Shown here one piece after another: positions 8,541-17,951 of a stretch of 64,000 bases of DNA. The notes under the pieces are model-generated. The model had not been told where the DNA came from, did not search any database, and saw nothing but the letters and a program-made list of their open reading frames with translations. The stretch spans positions 21,211-85,210 of the forward strand of contig CAKSJY010000003.1 in NCBI GenBank assembly GCA_934464585.1. The letters are read 5' to 3'. A program made the position numbers and the translations under genes. The stretch is from an uncultured Eubacteriales bacterium. Its GTDB lineage: Bacteria; Bacillota; Clostridia; Oscillospirales; Acutalibacteraceae. How positions within the stretch are numbered: the first letter of the stretch is position 1; every line of letters begins with the position of its first letter.

Positions 8541-10031
8541 TTACTCTTCATCAAGAAGACTATTATTTCTTTGGTAGAGATTAGTTATCTTTAAAATACT
8601 GTACTTTAGATCATCGGAAAAAGATCCAAGATCAGTACGCCAAGTCCAGTTGTCTCCTAAAGTAGACGGTGTGTTCATTCTTGCTTCATCGCCAAGAACA
8701 AGATAATCTTGCATTTGAATAATAACAAGATCAGAGACAGAAGCAAAAGTCTTGCGAATAATTTTCCATACAAGGCCAAGATCGTTATCAAAGTCGAAGT
8801 ATTCCATCATATATTGTTTGTCTTCTGCATTTACTGTGTTAAGCCAGCCTAGCGCAGTCGGATTATCATGAGTTCCAATATATGCAACACTATTTTTATC
8901 GTAGTTATGTGGTAGATAATCGCCGGCTTCTCTTGAATCAAACGCAAATTCCATTATTTTCATTCCGGGGAATCCGGTTTGTTTACGCATATCGATAACT
9001 TCCTGAGTTAGATATCCTAAATCCTCTGCTATGATATTTAAGTTACCTATTTGTTTCTTTACAGCATTAAAGAATGATATACCGGGGCCTTTTCTCCATT
9101 TGCCGTTTAGGGCTGTTTCTTCGCCGTATGGAATGGAATAGTAGCTTTCAAAGCCTCGAAAGTGATCAATTCTTATAACATCATATAGGTTAGCGGATGC
9201 TTTTAGTCTTTTAATCCACCAATCATAGTTATTCTTTTTCATGTATTTCCAATCGTAGAGAGGATTACCCCAAAGTTGTCCGGTTGCTGAAAAACCGTCA
9301 GGTGGACAACCAGCTACATTTATAGGATTGTTTTTTTGGTCAAGCTCAAAGTTTTGTACATTTGTCCAAACATCAGCGCTATCATGTGCAACATAAATTG
9401 GAATATCTCCGATTATATGGACATCATTTTTGTTAGCATAATCTTTTAGTTTATGCCATTGAGAATAAAATTTAAACTGGAGAAAACTCCAAAAGTTTAT
9501 TTCAGAATCAAGCCTTTTAGTTGCCTTTTCTAATTCAGCGGGTTTTCTTAATTTTAAAGCTTCCGGCCATTCATACCATGGAATATCGTCATTTTCCTCT
9601 TTTAATGCCATAAAAAGGGCATAATCTTTAAGCCATTCATTTTGCTTTTTAAATTCGATAAATTCTTTGTTATTTATATCAAAGTTTGAAAAGGCTTTTT
9701 CTAAAATAGGAAATCTTTCGTTGTATAAGGTTTCGTAGTCGACCTTATTTGGTGTTTCACACAAAGAAAGTTTTTCTAAATCTCCGTTTTCCAAAAGACC
9801 TTCGTTTACTAAGGTATCAAGGTCGATAAAATATGGATTTCCTGCAAAGGTTGAAAAGGATTGATAAGGGGAATCTCCAAAACTTGTAGGTCCTAAGGGT
9901 AGTATTTGCCAAAATCGTTGGCCGGCTCCTTTTAAAAAGTCGACGAATTTATAGGCCTCTTTGCCGAAAGTGCCAATACCATATGGAGAAGGCAAAGAAG
10001 ATATGTGTAGTAAAATACCGCTTGTTCTCAT
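8541..10031 (-). CDS. malQ: 4-alpha-glucanotransferase (amylomaltase)
   Basis: GH77 enzyme that transfers alpha-1,4-glucan segments between maltooligosaccharides and frees glucose; cytosolic. The 496-residue length fits bacterial amylomaltase. The nucleophile Asp lies in IRIDHFRGF, the acid/base Glu in IIAEDLGYLT, and the transition-state Asp in YIGTHDNPTALGW. The start is ATG 10031 with tggagg upstream. It is the last of three minus-strand genes (PTS EIIBC, EEP hydrolase, malQ). The pairing with a glucose/maltose-type PTS suggests handling of imported maltodextrin or maltose. Confidence 0.96.
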   Translation of the reverse strand: MRTSGILLHISSLPSPYGIGTFGKEAYKFVDFLKGAGQRFWQILPLGPTSFGDSPYQSFSTFAGNPYFIDLDTLVNEGLLENGDLEKLSLCETPNKVDYETLYNERFPILEKAFSNFDINNKEFIEFKKQNEWLKDYALFMALKEENDDIPWYEWPEALKLRKPAELEKATKRLDSEINFWSFLQFKFYSQWHKLKDYANKNDVHIIGDIPIYVAHDSADVWTNVQNFELDQKNNPINVAGCPPDGFSATGQLWGNPLYDWKYMKKNNYDWWIKRLKASANLYDVIRIDHFRGFESYYSIPYGEETALNGKWRKGPGISFFNAVKKQIGNLNIIAEDLGYLTQEVIDMRKQTGFPGMKIMEFAFDSREAGDYLPHNYDKNSVAYIGTHDNPTALGWLNTVNAEDKQYMMEYFDFDNDLGLVWKIIRKTFASVSDLVIIQMQDYLVLGDEARMNTPSTLGDNWTWRTDLGSFSDDLKYSILKITNLYQRNNSLLDEE

Positions 10032-10171
10032 TTATTCCTCCAAATTAATTGTTATTTTTTAAGGGATAAGATTATGTAAATGAAATTATTTAGGTTAGAA
10101 TTAGGTTTGTACAAATTTGTGAACTGATTAATCTTTTCGTGAATTTTAATTTGGTATAATAAAATATTTGC

Positions 10172-11011
10172 TTATTCTTTAACGGAAACGCCGAAATGGT
10201 CAGAGACTACAGGATAATTTTGACCGTTAAAAATTACTCTTGAAGTAGATATAGGATCTGAGTTATTTTTAAATATATAATCTACACGCATAGATTTTGG
10301 TGTGCTCTCTTCCCAACCATCGATGGAGCTTACAATAGTTGAGCCTTCATCTTTGTGTAAAGCAAGGTCTCTAGTATCAAACCAAGAACCATTTTTTAAT
10401 ATTAAATTATAACCTTCGTTTTCATTGCTATCTGGCGAATTAAAATCCCCCATTAGATATACATTTTTGTTCATTTGAGGTTTTAAATTATTGCAAAGTC
10501 TCTCCCACTGTTCTTTAAACGGTTCTTCATTATCGTTCCACCAGCCCATATGTAAAGAATAAAACCATGAAGATTCATTATTTTTATCTAAAACCTCAGC
10601 ACCAAGGACTTTTCTTGTTTTATAGTTTTCTTTACTATGATCTTTTGAAATAAAAAAACTATTTACAGACTTTACATTTTTAAGGCTAAATATAGCTACG
10701 CCCTCGTCATATATATCATAACCGATATGACTGCTTACCCATGACCAATTATAATTAAGTCCGAGTTTTTTTAGCTTTTCGGCAAGTATAAAGGCGAAAT
10801 TGCCGTTTTTAATAAGGCTGTTGTCGGCAGAAATAAAGCCTGAACTTTTAAGTCTATTTTCTGCAATTGGGAGTTTACTGCTAAGCTGATTTACTTCTTG
10901 TAGTGCAATAACATCGAACTTTTCGCGCCAGATTGCCAAAACAAGAGATCCCAATTTCATTTCAAAATTTTTTTCCATATAGCTATGAGCATTAAGTGTT
11001 AATAATTTCAT
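10172..11011 (-). CDS. Endonuclease/exonuclease/phosphatase (EEP) fold hydrolase
   Basis: 279-residue metal-dependent phosphodiesterase or phosphatase of the EEP superfamily; the substrate is unknown. Motifs in order are LNAHSY at the start, LQEVNQ with the metal-binding Glu near residue 40, SLHMGWW, GDFNSPD near residue 190, RVDYIF, and the C-terminal SDHFGV with the catalytic Asp-His. No signal peptide is seen, so it is probably cytosolic. It sits between a PTS transporter and malQ, which suggests a sugar-phosphate or regulatory substrate, but nothing in the sequence proves this. It has no close match to exonuclease III beyond the shared motifs. Confidence 0.85.
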   Translation of the reverse strand: MKLLTLNAHSYMEKNFEMKLGSLVLAIWREKFDVIALQEVNQLSSKLPIAENRLKSSGFISADNSLIKNGNFAFILAEKLKKLGLNYNWSWVSSHIGYDIYDEGVAIFSLKNVKSVNSFFISKDHSKENYKTRKVLGAEVLDKNNESSWFYSLHMGWWNDNEEPFKEQWERLCNNLKPQMNKNVYLMGDFNSPDSNENEGYNLILKNGSWFDTRDLALHKDEGSTIVSSIDGWEESTPKSMRVDYIFKNNSDPISTSRVIFNGQNYPVVSDHFGVSVKE

Positions 11012-11062
11012 TATATTCCCTCAATATTGTATGTTTTAAACTTTAAAAATTAAATATAATCG

Positions 11063-11092
11063 GGGCATTGCGTAAGATAAATTGCAATGCCC
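11063..11092 (-). terminator. Hairpin between PTS gene and EEP hydrolase gene
   Basis: 9-bp stem GGGCATTGC / GCAATGCCC. On the minus strand it follows the EIIBC gene, but no clean T-run follows. It may be a partial terminator or an mRNA-stabilising structure that lowers expression of the two downstream genes. Confidence 0.45.
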
Positions 11093-11157
11093 AATTATAT
11101 GAATTTGTGTTTTTTGATCAAATGTGTTTATATCATAACAGCTAAAAATAAGTTGCA

Positions 11158-12873
11158 TTAAAGAAGATCAAGCACATCTGCTTTTATTATATCAGCCTTT
11201 GGACCATAAACCGCCTGAATACCATTATTCTTTTTTATAAGTCCAAGAGCACCTAGTTCTTTCCAACTTGGTGCGTCGGCAACAAGGCTTTCGTCTTTAA
11301 CAGTAACCCTAAGTCTTGTCATGCAAGCATCAACTTCGACAATATTATCTTTTCCACCAAGTAGGTCGATAATTTTTTCTGCTTGAGATTTTTCTGAATC
11401 GGAAGTTTTTCCTTGACCAGAAGCTTTAGGTGTTTGGGTTTGAGCTTCTGCAGGAGTATCCTCGCCTGCCTCATCATCGATATAATTGCCCATTCTTCCA
11501 GGAGTTGCAAGGTTAAGTTTCTTTATAAGGAAATATGCAACAAAGTAACCGATTATAAAGAATACAACGCAACAAATCAAGAAGTTTATAATATCACCGA
11601 TAAGTCCTGCACTTACTGCCATTGGAATACGTGTTGCAAGTTCGATATTACCAAATGAATGCAAACGTAAGTGAATTATATCTGACATACCGAATGATAA
11701 ACCTTGAATTACAGCATAAACAACATATAATACTGGAGCGGCAAAAACGAACATAAATTCAAGTGGTTCGGTAACACCTGTTAAAAATACGGCTAAAGCA
11801 GCAGAGAAAAATACAGATTTATATTTTTTCCTTTTATCTTTGTCTGTCAATTTATACATAGCAAGTGCGATACCTAAAAGTGTACCACTTGCGCCGATCA
11901 TTTGACCGACTTTGAATCTTGCAGGAGTAACTGTTGTTAAAAGATTATTATAAGCTTCCATATTTCCGGCAGATTTAAAGTTGATTAAATCACCAACCCA
12001 AGCAAGCCACAACGGGTCTTGACCGAATACAGGGGTTCCAGCGTTTATTCCTGTTTGAGTAATGTATGTTCCACCAAAAGATGTATAGTTCATTGGAATT
12101 GTTAACATATGATGGAGTCCAAAAGGTAAAAGAAGACGTTCTAATGTTCCATAGATAAACGGAGCAACAAATGGTGAGGAGTTTGAGGAGTTTGCAATCC
12201 AGATACCAAAGCTGTTGATACCGCCTTGAATAAATGGCCATACAACGGCCAATATAAGAGAGATTATTGTTGAATAAAGGATAACGACAAATGGGACAAA
12301 TCTTTTTCCGTTAAAGAAAGAAAGAGCATCAGGGAGCTTTCTAAAGTTATAATATTTATTAAATGCGATAGCTCCGACAAATCCGGCAATAATTCCGACA
12401 AATACGCCCATATTAAGTGCAGGGGCTCCAAGTACAGAAGTAAAATACCCCTCGACAGCTATTTCTTTACCGAAAATTGTGTGAGTAACAGCACCTTCAG
12501 TAATAAGCATGTCATTTGTTACGCCAAATGCTGATCCTGTAATTATATTAATTAGAATAAAAGAGATAACTGCAGCGAAAGCTCCGCCTGCTCTCTCCTT
12601 TGCCCAAGATCCTCCTATAGCAACGGCAAATAGTAGATTAAGGTTGTTTATGATTCCCCAACCTATATTTTCCATTATGGTTCCTATTGTAATGATAAGT
12701 TGAATATCAAAGGCAGACATCTGTACTATCTTACCAAGACTTATCATCAATCCGGCTGCAGGCATAACTGCGATTACGACTAATAAAACCTTCCCGAGTT
12801 TTTGTAAAAAATCGAATGATACGGCATTCTTTAAATTACGGCCACGGGAGGCTGTTTGAGTGTTGGTTGCCAC
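11158..12873 (-). CDS. PTS transporter EIIBC, glucose/maltose type
   Basis: 571-residue permease of the phosphotransferase system that imports and phosphorylates a hexose or maltose. The N-terminal EIIC domain (about 25-445) has roughly ten membrane segments and the family signature around PFGLHHMLTIP and GVTEPLEFMF. A Ser/Thr/Gln-rich linker leads to a C-terminal EIIB domain (about 490-571) with phosphorylated Cys517 in DACMTRLRV. No EIIA domain is fused, so a separate EIIA must supply phosphate. The start is GTG 12873 with gaaagga upstream, behind a clear promoter. Maltose versus glucose cannot be decided; malQ downstream favours maltose. Confidence 0.92.
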   Translation of the reverse strand: MATNTQTASRGRNLKNAVSFDFLQKLGKVLLVVIAVMPAAGLMISLGKIVQMSAFDIQLIITIGTIMENIGWGIINNLNLLFAVAIGGSWAKERAGGAFAAVISFILINIITGSAFGVTNDMLITEGAVTHTIFGKEIAVEGYFTSVLGAPALNMGVFVGIIAGFVGAIAFNKYYNFRKLPDALSFFNGKRFVPFVVILYSTIISLILAVVWPFIQGGINSFGIWIANSSNSSPFVAPFIYGTLERLLLPFGLHHMLTIPMNYTSFGGTYITQTGINAGTPVFGQDPLWLAWVGDLINFKSAGNMEAYNNLLTTVTPARFKVGQMIGASGTLLGIALAMYKLTDKDKRKKYKSVFFSAALAVFLTGVTEPLEFMFVFAAPVLYVVYAVIQGLSFGMSDIIHLRLHSFGNIELATRIPMAVSAGLIGDIINFLICCVVFFIIGYFVAYFLIKKLNLATPGRMGNYIDDEAGEDTPAEAQTQTPKASGQGKTSDSEKSQAEKIIDLLGGKDNIVEVDACMTRLRVTVKDESLVADAPSWKELGALGLIKKNNGIQAVYGPKADIIKADVLDLL

Positions 12874-12917
12874 GATGATTTCACGTTCCTTTCAAAATAT
12901 ACTTTTCTTCATATATG

Positions 12918-12946
12918 ATTATATACGTATTTATAATGATTTGTAA
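12918..12946 (-). promoter_or_regulatory. Sigma-A promoter of the PTS-EEP-malQ operon
   Basis: Minus strand: TTACAA, 17-base spacer, TATAAT, about 45 bases upstream of the EIIBC start. I see no convincing catabolite-repression operator. Confidence 0.7.
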
Positions 12947-13011
12947 GAGAAAAAAGGAAAAAGGTTTAAGTTTATTGATAGTGCATATATTGTGTGATTA
13001 ATTTTGTGCAA

Positions 13012-13656
13012 CTAGTCTAAGTTTGAACGTCGAAAAACAGATAAATAGTTGTTTTCGGCTTTTTTCCAGTCTACTACATTAAACCAATTATCAATGTAAT
13101 CGCCACGCAAATTTTTATATTTTAAATAATAAGCGTGTTCCCAAACATCTATTGGTATAATTGGACAGAAATCTAGCTTTAAAGGTGTATCCTGATTTGC
13201 GGTTGATATGATTTTTAATTTTCCATTATTTGTTGAAACAAGCCATGCATATCCCGAACCGAATCTCTCTAGAGCTGCTGTTTTAAATTTTTCTTTGAAG
13301 TTTTCAAAAGAATAAAAATCTCGTTCTATAGCGTTTCTGAGCTTTCCTAAAGGTTCTTTTGTTGAGTTGGGTGTCATTATATAAAAATAAAAATTGTGGT
13401 TATAAACTCCGCCGGCGTTATTTGTTATTGCGGTTTGGGTTTTGGCGTCAACACAAAAGTTTCTTTTTACCAAGGCTTTAAGCGGGAGTCTTTGTAATGA
13501 TGGACAGTTTTTTAAAACGGAGTTTAAGTTGTCGACATATGTTTTTAGGTGTTTGTCGTGGTGATAGTGCATGGTTTCCTCGTCGATATATGGTTCGAGG
13601 GCGTTGTAGTCGTAAGGCAAAGGTATTAGTGAAAATTTATAGTGTTCAGTATTCAT
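13012..13656 (-). CDS. sodA: Superoxide dismutase, Mn/Fe family (Mn-like)
   Basis: Dismutates superoxide to oxygen and hydrogen peroxide; cytosolic. 214 residues. All four metal ligands are present: His32 in YHHDKH, His87 in YNHNF, and Asp170 and His174 in DVWEHAYYL. The gating Tyr is Tyr40. Gln155 in ANQD, together with NNAGG before His87, is the Mn-type arrangement. The usual Trp after the second ligand (NHxxxW) is replaced by aromatic residues (NHNFYFY). The start is ATG 13656 with ggaggt upstream. No signal peptide. It sits alone on the minus strand, and the product would feed peroxide-reducing rubrerythrin. Confidence 0.95.
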   Translation of the reverse strand: MNTEHYKFSLIPLPYDYNALEPYIDEETMHYHHDKHLKTYVDNLNSVLKNCPSLQRLPLKALVKRNFCVDAKTQTAITNNAGGVYNHNFYFYIMTPNSTKEPLGKLRNAIERDFYSFENFKEKFKTAALERFGSGYAWLVSTNNGKLKIISTANQDTPLKLDFCPIIPIDVWEHAYYLKYKNLRGDYIDNWFNVVDWKKAENNYLSVFRRSNLD

Positions 13657-13769
13657 ATAAAATTAACCTCCATATGTTTAGTATATGCTTAAACAATAGG
13701 GTAAAATTACAAAACAAAATTAGTATATTCAAATAAAAAGAGAGATAATATATTTGAGGTGAAATTAAA

Positions 13770-14237
13770 ATGAATGCAAATGTAGAACTATTAAATTATA
13801 TACATCAAAACGCAGAAATGGGTCAAGACTCAATAAACAGGCTTTTGGAAATAGTTGATAACGGTGATTTTAAAAATATGCTAAGACATCAATTTAAAGA
13901 ATATAAGCATGTTTTTGATGAATCGGAAATCATGCTTAATGACTTTAACAAGGACGCTAAAAGTGTTGGAAAAATGCCTAAAATGGCGACTTATATTATG
14001 ATTAATATGAAAACTCTTACAGATAAATCTCCTGATCATATTGCCGAAATGCTTATTCAGGGAAGTATTATGGGTATAATACAGATTACAAGAAGATTAA
14101 AAGAATATGACGGTGAAGCTGAAGAGAACTTAGTTAAATTTGCAAAGAGGCTTCTAAAGATGGAAGAAGAAAATATAAGAGATTGTCTTAAGTTTTTAGG
14201 TATAAAAGAACAAAAGCTAGAAACAGTGAATGCATAG
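13770..14237 (+). CDS. Hypothetical all-helical protein
   Basis: 155 residues, rich in Glu, Lys, Met and Ile, with no predicted membrane segment. The pattern suggests four or five amphipathic helices, as in ferritin-like or other four-helix bundles, but no complete diiron ExxH set is visible. I do not recognise the family. The start is ATG 13770 with ttgaggtg upstream. It is divergent from the superoxide dismutase gene across 113 bases and has its own terminator. A stress-related role is only suggested by that neighbour. Confidence 0.75.
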   Translation: MNANVELLNYIHQNAEMGQDSINRLLEIVDNGDFKNMLRHQFKEYKHVFDESEIMLNDFNKDAKSVGKMPKMATYIMINMKTLTDKSPDHIAEMLIQGSIMGIIQITRRLKEYDGEAEENLVKFAKRLLKMEEENIRDCLKFLGIKEQKLETVNA

Positions 14238-14247
14238 TTTAGGTATA

Positions 14248-14279
14248 ATCATATCGGGGCAAAAATGCTCCGATATGAT
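14248..14279 (+). terminator. Terminator of the helical-protein gene
   Basis: 14-bp stem ATCATATCGG-GCA / TGC-CCGATATGAT with loop aaaa and one mismatch, followed by an AT-rich tail with a T-run about 8 bases later. Confidence 0.75.
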
Positions 14280-14337
14280 TTATATATGTTTTTTGACGAT
14301 AAAAGTATAAAATCTAAAGAAAATAAAATATTTAGTC

Positions 14338-14366
14338 TTGTAAGATTGAGAAAAAAAAGTTATACT
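14338..14366 (+). promoter_or_regulatory. Sigma-A promoter upstream of polA
   Basis: TTGTAA, 17-base spacer, TATACT, about 30 bases before the polA start. Confidence 0.6.
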
Positions 14367-14402
14367 ATTAAAGTATAGCGATCCAAAGGCGGAGGATATT
14401 AA

Positions 14403-16976
14403 GTGAAGTTATTAGTTTTAGATGGCAACAGTATATTAAATCGTGCTTTTTATGGTATTAAACTTCTTAGCACAAAAGATGGAATATACACAAATGCAAT
14501 ATATGGTTTTTTAACTATGCTTTTGAAAATAAAAGAAGAAAATAAACCGGATATTATTGCTGCAGCGTTTGATTTGAAAGAACCTACATTTAGACATAAA
14601 CTTTTTGACGGATATAAGGCTAAAAGAAAGGGTATGCCTCAGGAGCTTGCAGATCAAATGCCTATTATAAAGGAAATATTGGGATATTTGGGATGTAAAA
14701 TAATAGAATGTCCAGGCTTCGAAGCGGACGATATTATTGGTACCTTGGCAAAAGAATGTGAGAAAAAAGGTTATGAATGTTTAATAGCAACAGGAGATAA
14801 AGACAGCCTTCAGCTAATATCGAAAACCACTTCTGTGAGAATTGCATCTACTAAAATGGGGAAACCACAGGTAACACTCTATACTGAAGAAAAAATTATG
14901 GAGGACTTTGGTCTTAAACCTCAGCAGCTTATAGATTTAAAAGCAATTCAAGGAGATGCTTCCGATAATATTCCCGGAGTTAAGGGGATAGGTCCTAAGG
15001 GTGCACTTGATCTTATTAATAGATTTAAAAATATTGATTACATATATGAAAATATAGAATCAATTGATATAAAGGACGGAATAAGAAAAAAGCTTATTGA
15101 AAGCAAAGATATAGCATATCTAAGCCGAACTCTCGGAACGATAAATACCGATGTACCGATAGATACAGATATAGAAAACCTTTCTCTATGCGATAAAGAT
15201 TTTGAGAAAGCAAAATCTCTTATGGCAAAATTAGAGATGTTTTCACTTATCGAAAAAATTATTCCTGAAAGTGTAGAATCGGAAAATGATGAGAACCATA
15301 AAAGTAAAGCTGAATATAAAATATTAGAAATAGGTTTAGATAAACTACTCGAAACTTTAAAAAAGGAAAAAAGAGCGACCTTTATTTTTGATAGGGAAAA
15401 TGAGGAAGAACCATGTTTTTATTTTAAATTGGCAAATGGAATTTGTGTTGTAAATTCTGATGAGCTTGGGTTTTTCAAGAGCTTATTTGAAGATGAAAAC
15501 ATAGAAAAGGTTTCTCACAATTTAAAACCGGTATTTGCATTTTTAAATAAGAATAATATTCACTTTGAAAATATGAAATTTGATACAATGCTTGCAGGGT
15601 ATCTTTTGAATCCATCGGCTTCTCAATATGATATAGAAAGGCTTTGCTCTGAGTATGGTATCGGTGAGTTAGATGATGAAAATAGAGTTTTAAGTGCTGT
15701 ATCCTTTCTACCGGAGCTTTTTGATGTTCTTTATAGAAAGCTTGAAGAAAATGAACAAATATCACTTTTAGAAAATATTGAAATTCCTCTTTGCAATGTA
15801 CTTGCAAAAATGGAGAATCTAGGCTTTTTAATTGATAAAGAAGGAATAGAACATTACCGTACAGTCCTTCAATCTGAAATTGATATGTTGGTAGGTCAGA
15901 TATATGACTTTGCGGGTGAAGAATTTAATATTAATTCACCAAAACAGTTAGGTGACATATTATTTGAAAAACTAATGCTTCCAAAAGGCAAAAAAACACG
16001 AAGAGGATATTCTACAAGCGCAGATGTTTTAGAAAAATTGAGATATGAACATCCTATTGTTGATCTAATTTTGAAGTACAGGACCTTGTCAAAATTAAAA
16101 TCAACTTATTGCGACGGAATGCTAAAAGTTATAGCAGAAGATGGACGAATACATTCTAAGTTTAATCAAGTAGAAACAAGAACAGGCCGAATAAGTTCTT
16201 TAGAGCCGAATTTACAAAACATACCTGTAAGAACAGAAATCGGAAAAGAATTAAGACGTTTTTTTGTTGCAAAGGATGGTTGTGTTTTAGTTGATGCGGA
16301 CTATTCACAAATAGAACTTAGAGTATTGGCTCATGTATCAAAAGACGAAAACATGATAGAAGCTTTTAAAAACTCTGATGATATTCATACGATAACAGCG
16401 TCCCAAGTGTTTAATATGCCGATAAATATGGTGACTCCTATAATGAGATCCCGAGCTAAAGCTGTTAATTTTGGTATTGTATATGGTATAGGTGCATTTT
16501 CACTTTCCAAGGATATTGGAGTAAGCAGAAAAGAAGCTGCGAAATATATCGAAAATTATCTTAAACACTACAGTGGTGTCGATAAATATATGAATGACAT
16601 AGTTGAAGATGCTAAAGAAAAAGGCTATGTAGAGACTATGTTTAATCGAAGAAGATATCTTCCGGAGCTTGTATCGTCGAATTTTGCATTGAGGTCATTT
16701 GGTGAAAGAGTTGCCAGGAATATGCCAATTCAAGGAACGGCAGCGGATATTATAAAAATAGCAATGATAAATGTAGATAAAAGAATAAGCAAGGAAAACC
16801 TAAAGTCTAGATTGATTCTGCAGGTACACGATGAGCTTATAATAGAAGCACCTGAAAGTGAAGCAGAATACGCAGCAAAAATTATAAAAGAAGAAATGGA
16901 GAAAGCGGTAGATTTTAATGTTCCGCTTATTGCAGATGCATCTATCGGAAAAACATGGTTTGAAGCTAAAAAATAA
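14403..16976 (+). CDS. polA: DNA polymerase I
   Basis: 857-residue family A polymerase for primer removal and repair synthesis. The N-terminal 5'-3' nuclease domain (about 1-280) is complete, with LDGNS, FEADDIIGTL and GDASDNIPGVKG. The polymerase motifs are present: A with Asp633 in DYSQIELR, B with RAKAVNFGIVYG, and C with HDE at 809-811. The central 3'-5' exonuclease domain looks inactive: Asp330-x-Glu332 remains, but the motif II aspartate (after HNLK, 372-375) is Val377 and motif III is not recognisable. That is common in Firmicutes. The start is GTG 14403 with ggcggagg upstream. First gene of polA-ywlE-rimI-tsaD. Confidence 0.97.
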   Translation: MKLLVLDGNSILNRAFYGIKLLSTKDGIYTNAIYGFLTMLLKIKEENKPDIIAAAFDLKEPTFRHKLFDGYKAKRKGMPQELADQMPIIKEILGYLGCKIIECPGFEADDIIGTLAKECEKKGYECLIATGDKDSLQLISKTTSVRIASTKMGKPQVTLYTEEKIMEDFGLKPQQLIDLKAIQGDASDNIPGVKGIGPKGALDLINRFKNIDYIYENIESIDIKDGIRKKLIESKDIAYLSRTLGTINTDVPIDTDIENLSLCDKDFEKAKSLMAKLEMFSLIEKIIPESVESENDENHKSKAEYKILEIGLDKLLETLKKEKRATFIFDRENEEEPCFYFKLANGICVVNSDELGFFKSLFEDENIEKVSHNLKPVFAFLNKNNIHFENMKFDTMLAGYLLNPSASQYDIERLCSEYGIGELDDENRVLSAVSFLPELFDVLYRKLEENEQISLLENIEIPLCNVLAKMENLGFLIDKEGIEHYRTVLQSEIDMLVGQIYDFAGEEFNINSPKQLGDILFEKLMLPKGKKTRRGYSTSADVLEKLRYEHPIVDLILKYRTLSKLKSTYCDGMLKVIAEDGRIHSKFNQVETRTGRISSLEPNLQNIPVRTEIGKELRRFFVAKDGCVLVDADYSQIELRVLAHVSKDENMIEAFKNSDDIHTITASQVFNMPINMVTPIMRSRAKAVNFGIVYGIGAFSLSKDIGVSRKEAAKYIENYLKHYSGVDKYMNDIVEDAKEKGYVETMFNRRRYLPELVSSNFALRSFGERVARNMPIQGTAADIIKIAMINVDKRISKENLKSRLILQVHDELIIEAPESEAEYAAKIIKEEMEKAVDFNVPLIADASIGKTWFEAKK

Positions 16977-17013
16977 AGTAATAAAAACAAATTTAGAAAT
17001 GAGGAAAAGTATA

Positions 17014-17484
17014 ATGAAAATTTTATTTATTTGTACAGGTAACACATGCAGGAGCCCAATGGCAGAAGCAATTTTTAAAAATTTTGCAAAGGAAAAGGGA
17101 TTAAACATTGATATACGCAGTGCAGGGCTTATGACTTCACCAAATGCACGTACCTCAAAAAATACAATTGCAGTACTAAAAGAAATTGGTATTGACATGG
17201 AAAGCAAAGAAGCACACGGAATATTGGAGAACAGAGAGTGGAGCAATACAGACATATATGTAACAATGGAAGACTTCCAAAAGGAAGTACTAAAAAGATT
17301 AAGTGTACCTGATGAAAAAATATATGTTTTGGGTGGAGGAATAAAGGATCCTTACGGTGAAAATATAGAGGCATATAGAGAGACCAGAGAAAAGATTTTA
17401 GAAGGTCTTAAAAAGATGTATAAGGATATATTTGTTGATGGGGCGTTTTCAAATGTAATGTTTGTAAACGATGAAAACTATTAA
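17014..17484 (+). CDS. ywlE: Low-molecular-weight phosphatase, probable protein-arginine phosphatase
   Basis: 157-residue phosphatase of the LMW-PTP fold. The P-loop CTGNTCRSP at the N-terminus holds the nucleophile Cys and Arg. The Thr after Asn is the residue that separates protein-arginine phosphatases of the YwlE type from tyrosine phosphatases, which have Ile there. The general acid Asp lies in KDPYG near residue 110. YwlE reverses McsB phosphoarginine marks in B. subtilis, so that role is inferred. The start is ATG 17014 with gaggaaaa upstream; longer in-frame starts run back into polA. It overlaps rimI by 14 bases. Confidence 0.88.
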   Translation: MKILFICTGNTCRSPMAEAIFKNFAKEKGLNIDIRSAGLMTSPNARTSKNTIAVLKEIGIDMESKEAHGILENREWSNTDIYVTMEDFQKEVLKRLSVPDEKIYVLGGGIKDPYGENIEAYRETREKILEGLKKMYKDIFVDGAFSNVMFVNDENY

Positions 17485-17926
17485 TGTGTTAAAAATTGTA
17501 AAAATGGGTAAAGAACATATCAAGGATATAGCTTTGATTGAAAAGGAATGTTTTTCAAACCCATGGAGCGAAAATGCACTAAAAGATGAACTTGCTAAGA
17601 GTAATTCCTGTTTCTTGGTTTCTCTAGAGAATGACAAGGTATCAGGATATGTTGGAATGAATTATGTGCTTGACGAGGGATACATAACTAATATAGCGGT
17701 CTTTAAACAATATAGAGGTAATGGTATAGCAACAAGTCTTTTAGAAAATCTTATATTAAGGTGTATAGACTTAAAGTTTTCATTTTTAAGCCTGGAAGTG
17801 AGGGTTTCTAACAAAAAAGCTATTTCGCTTTATGAAAAGTTTGAATTTAAAAATCTAGGTATAAGAAAAAATTTCTATACTTTACCCAAAGAAGATGCCT
17901 TTATAATGACTAAATATTTTAGGTAA
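17471..17926 (+). CDS. rimI: Ribosomal protein S18-alanine N-acetyltransferase
   Basis: 151-residue GNAT enzyme. By family knowledge RimI acetylates the N-terminal alanine of ribosomal protein S18. Visible features are ALIEKECFSNPWS at about 20-32, which is the RimI signature, and the acetyl-CoA loop VFKQYRGNGIATSLL at about 77-91, matching Q/RxxGxG/A. The C-terminus has NKKAISLYEKFEFK. The start overlaps the end of ywlE and has no strong ribosome binding site, which suggests translational coupling; an ATG at 17504 is the alternative. tsaD follows at once, the usual rimI-tsaD neighbourhood. Confidence 0.9.
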   Translation: MKTINVLKIVKMGKEHIKDIALIEKECFSNPWSENALKDELAKSNSCFLVSLENDKVSGYVGMNYVLDEGYITNIAVFKQYRGNGIATSLLENLILRCIDLKFSFLSLEVRVSNKKAISLYEKFEFKNLGIRKNFYTLPKEDAFIMTKYFR

Positions 17927-17951
17927 AGTGGCCAAAAGAATGGAGACTAAA

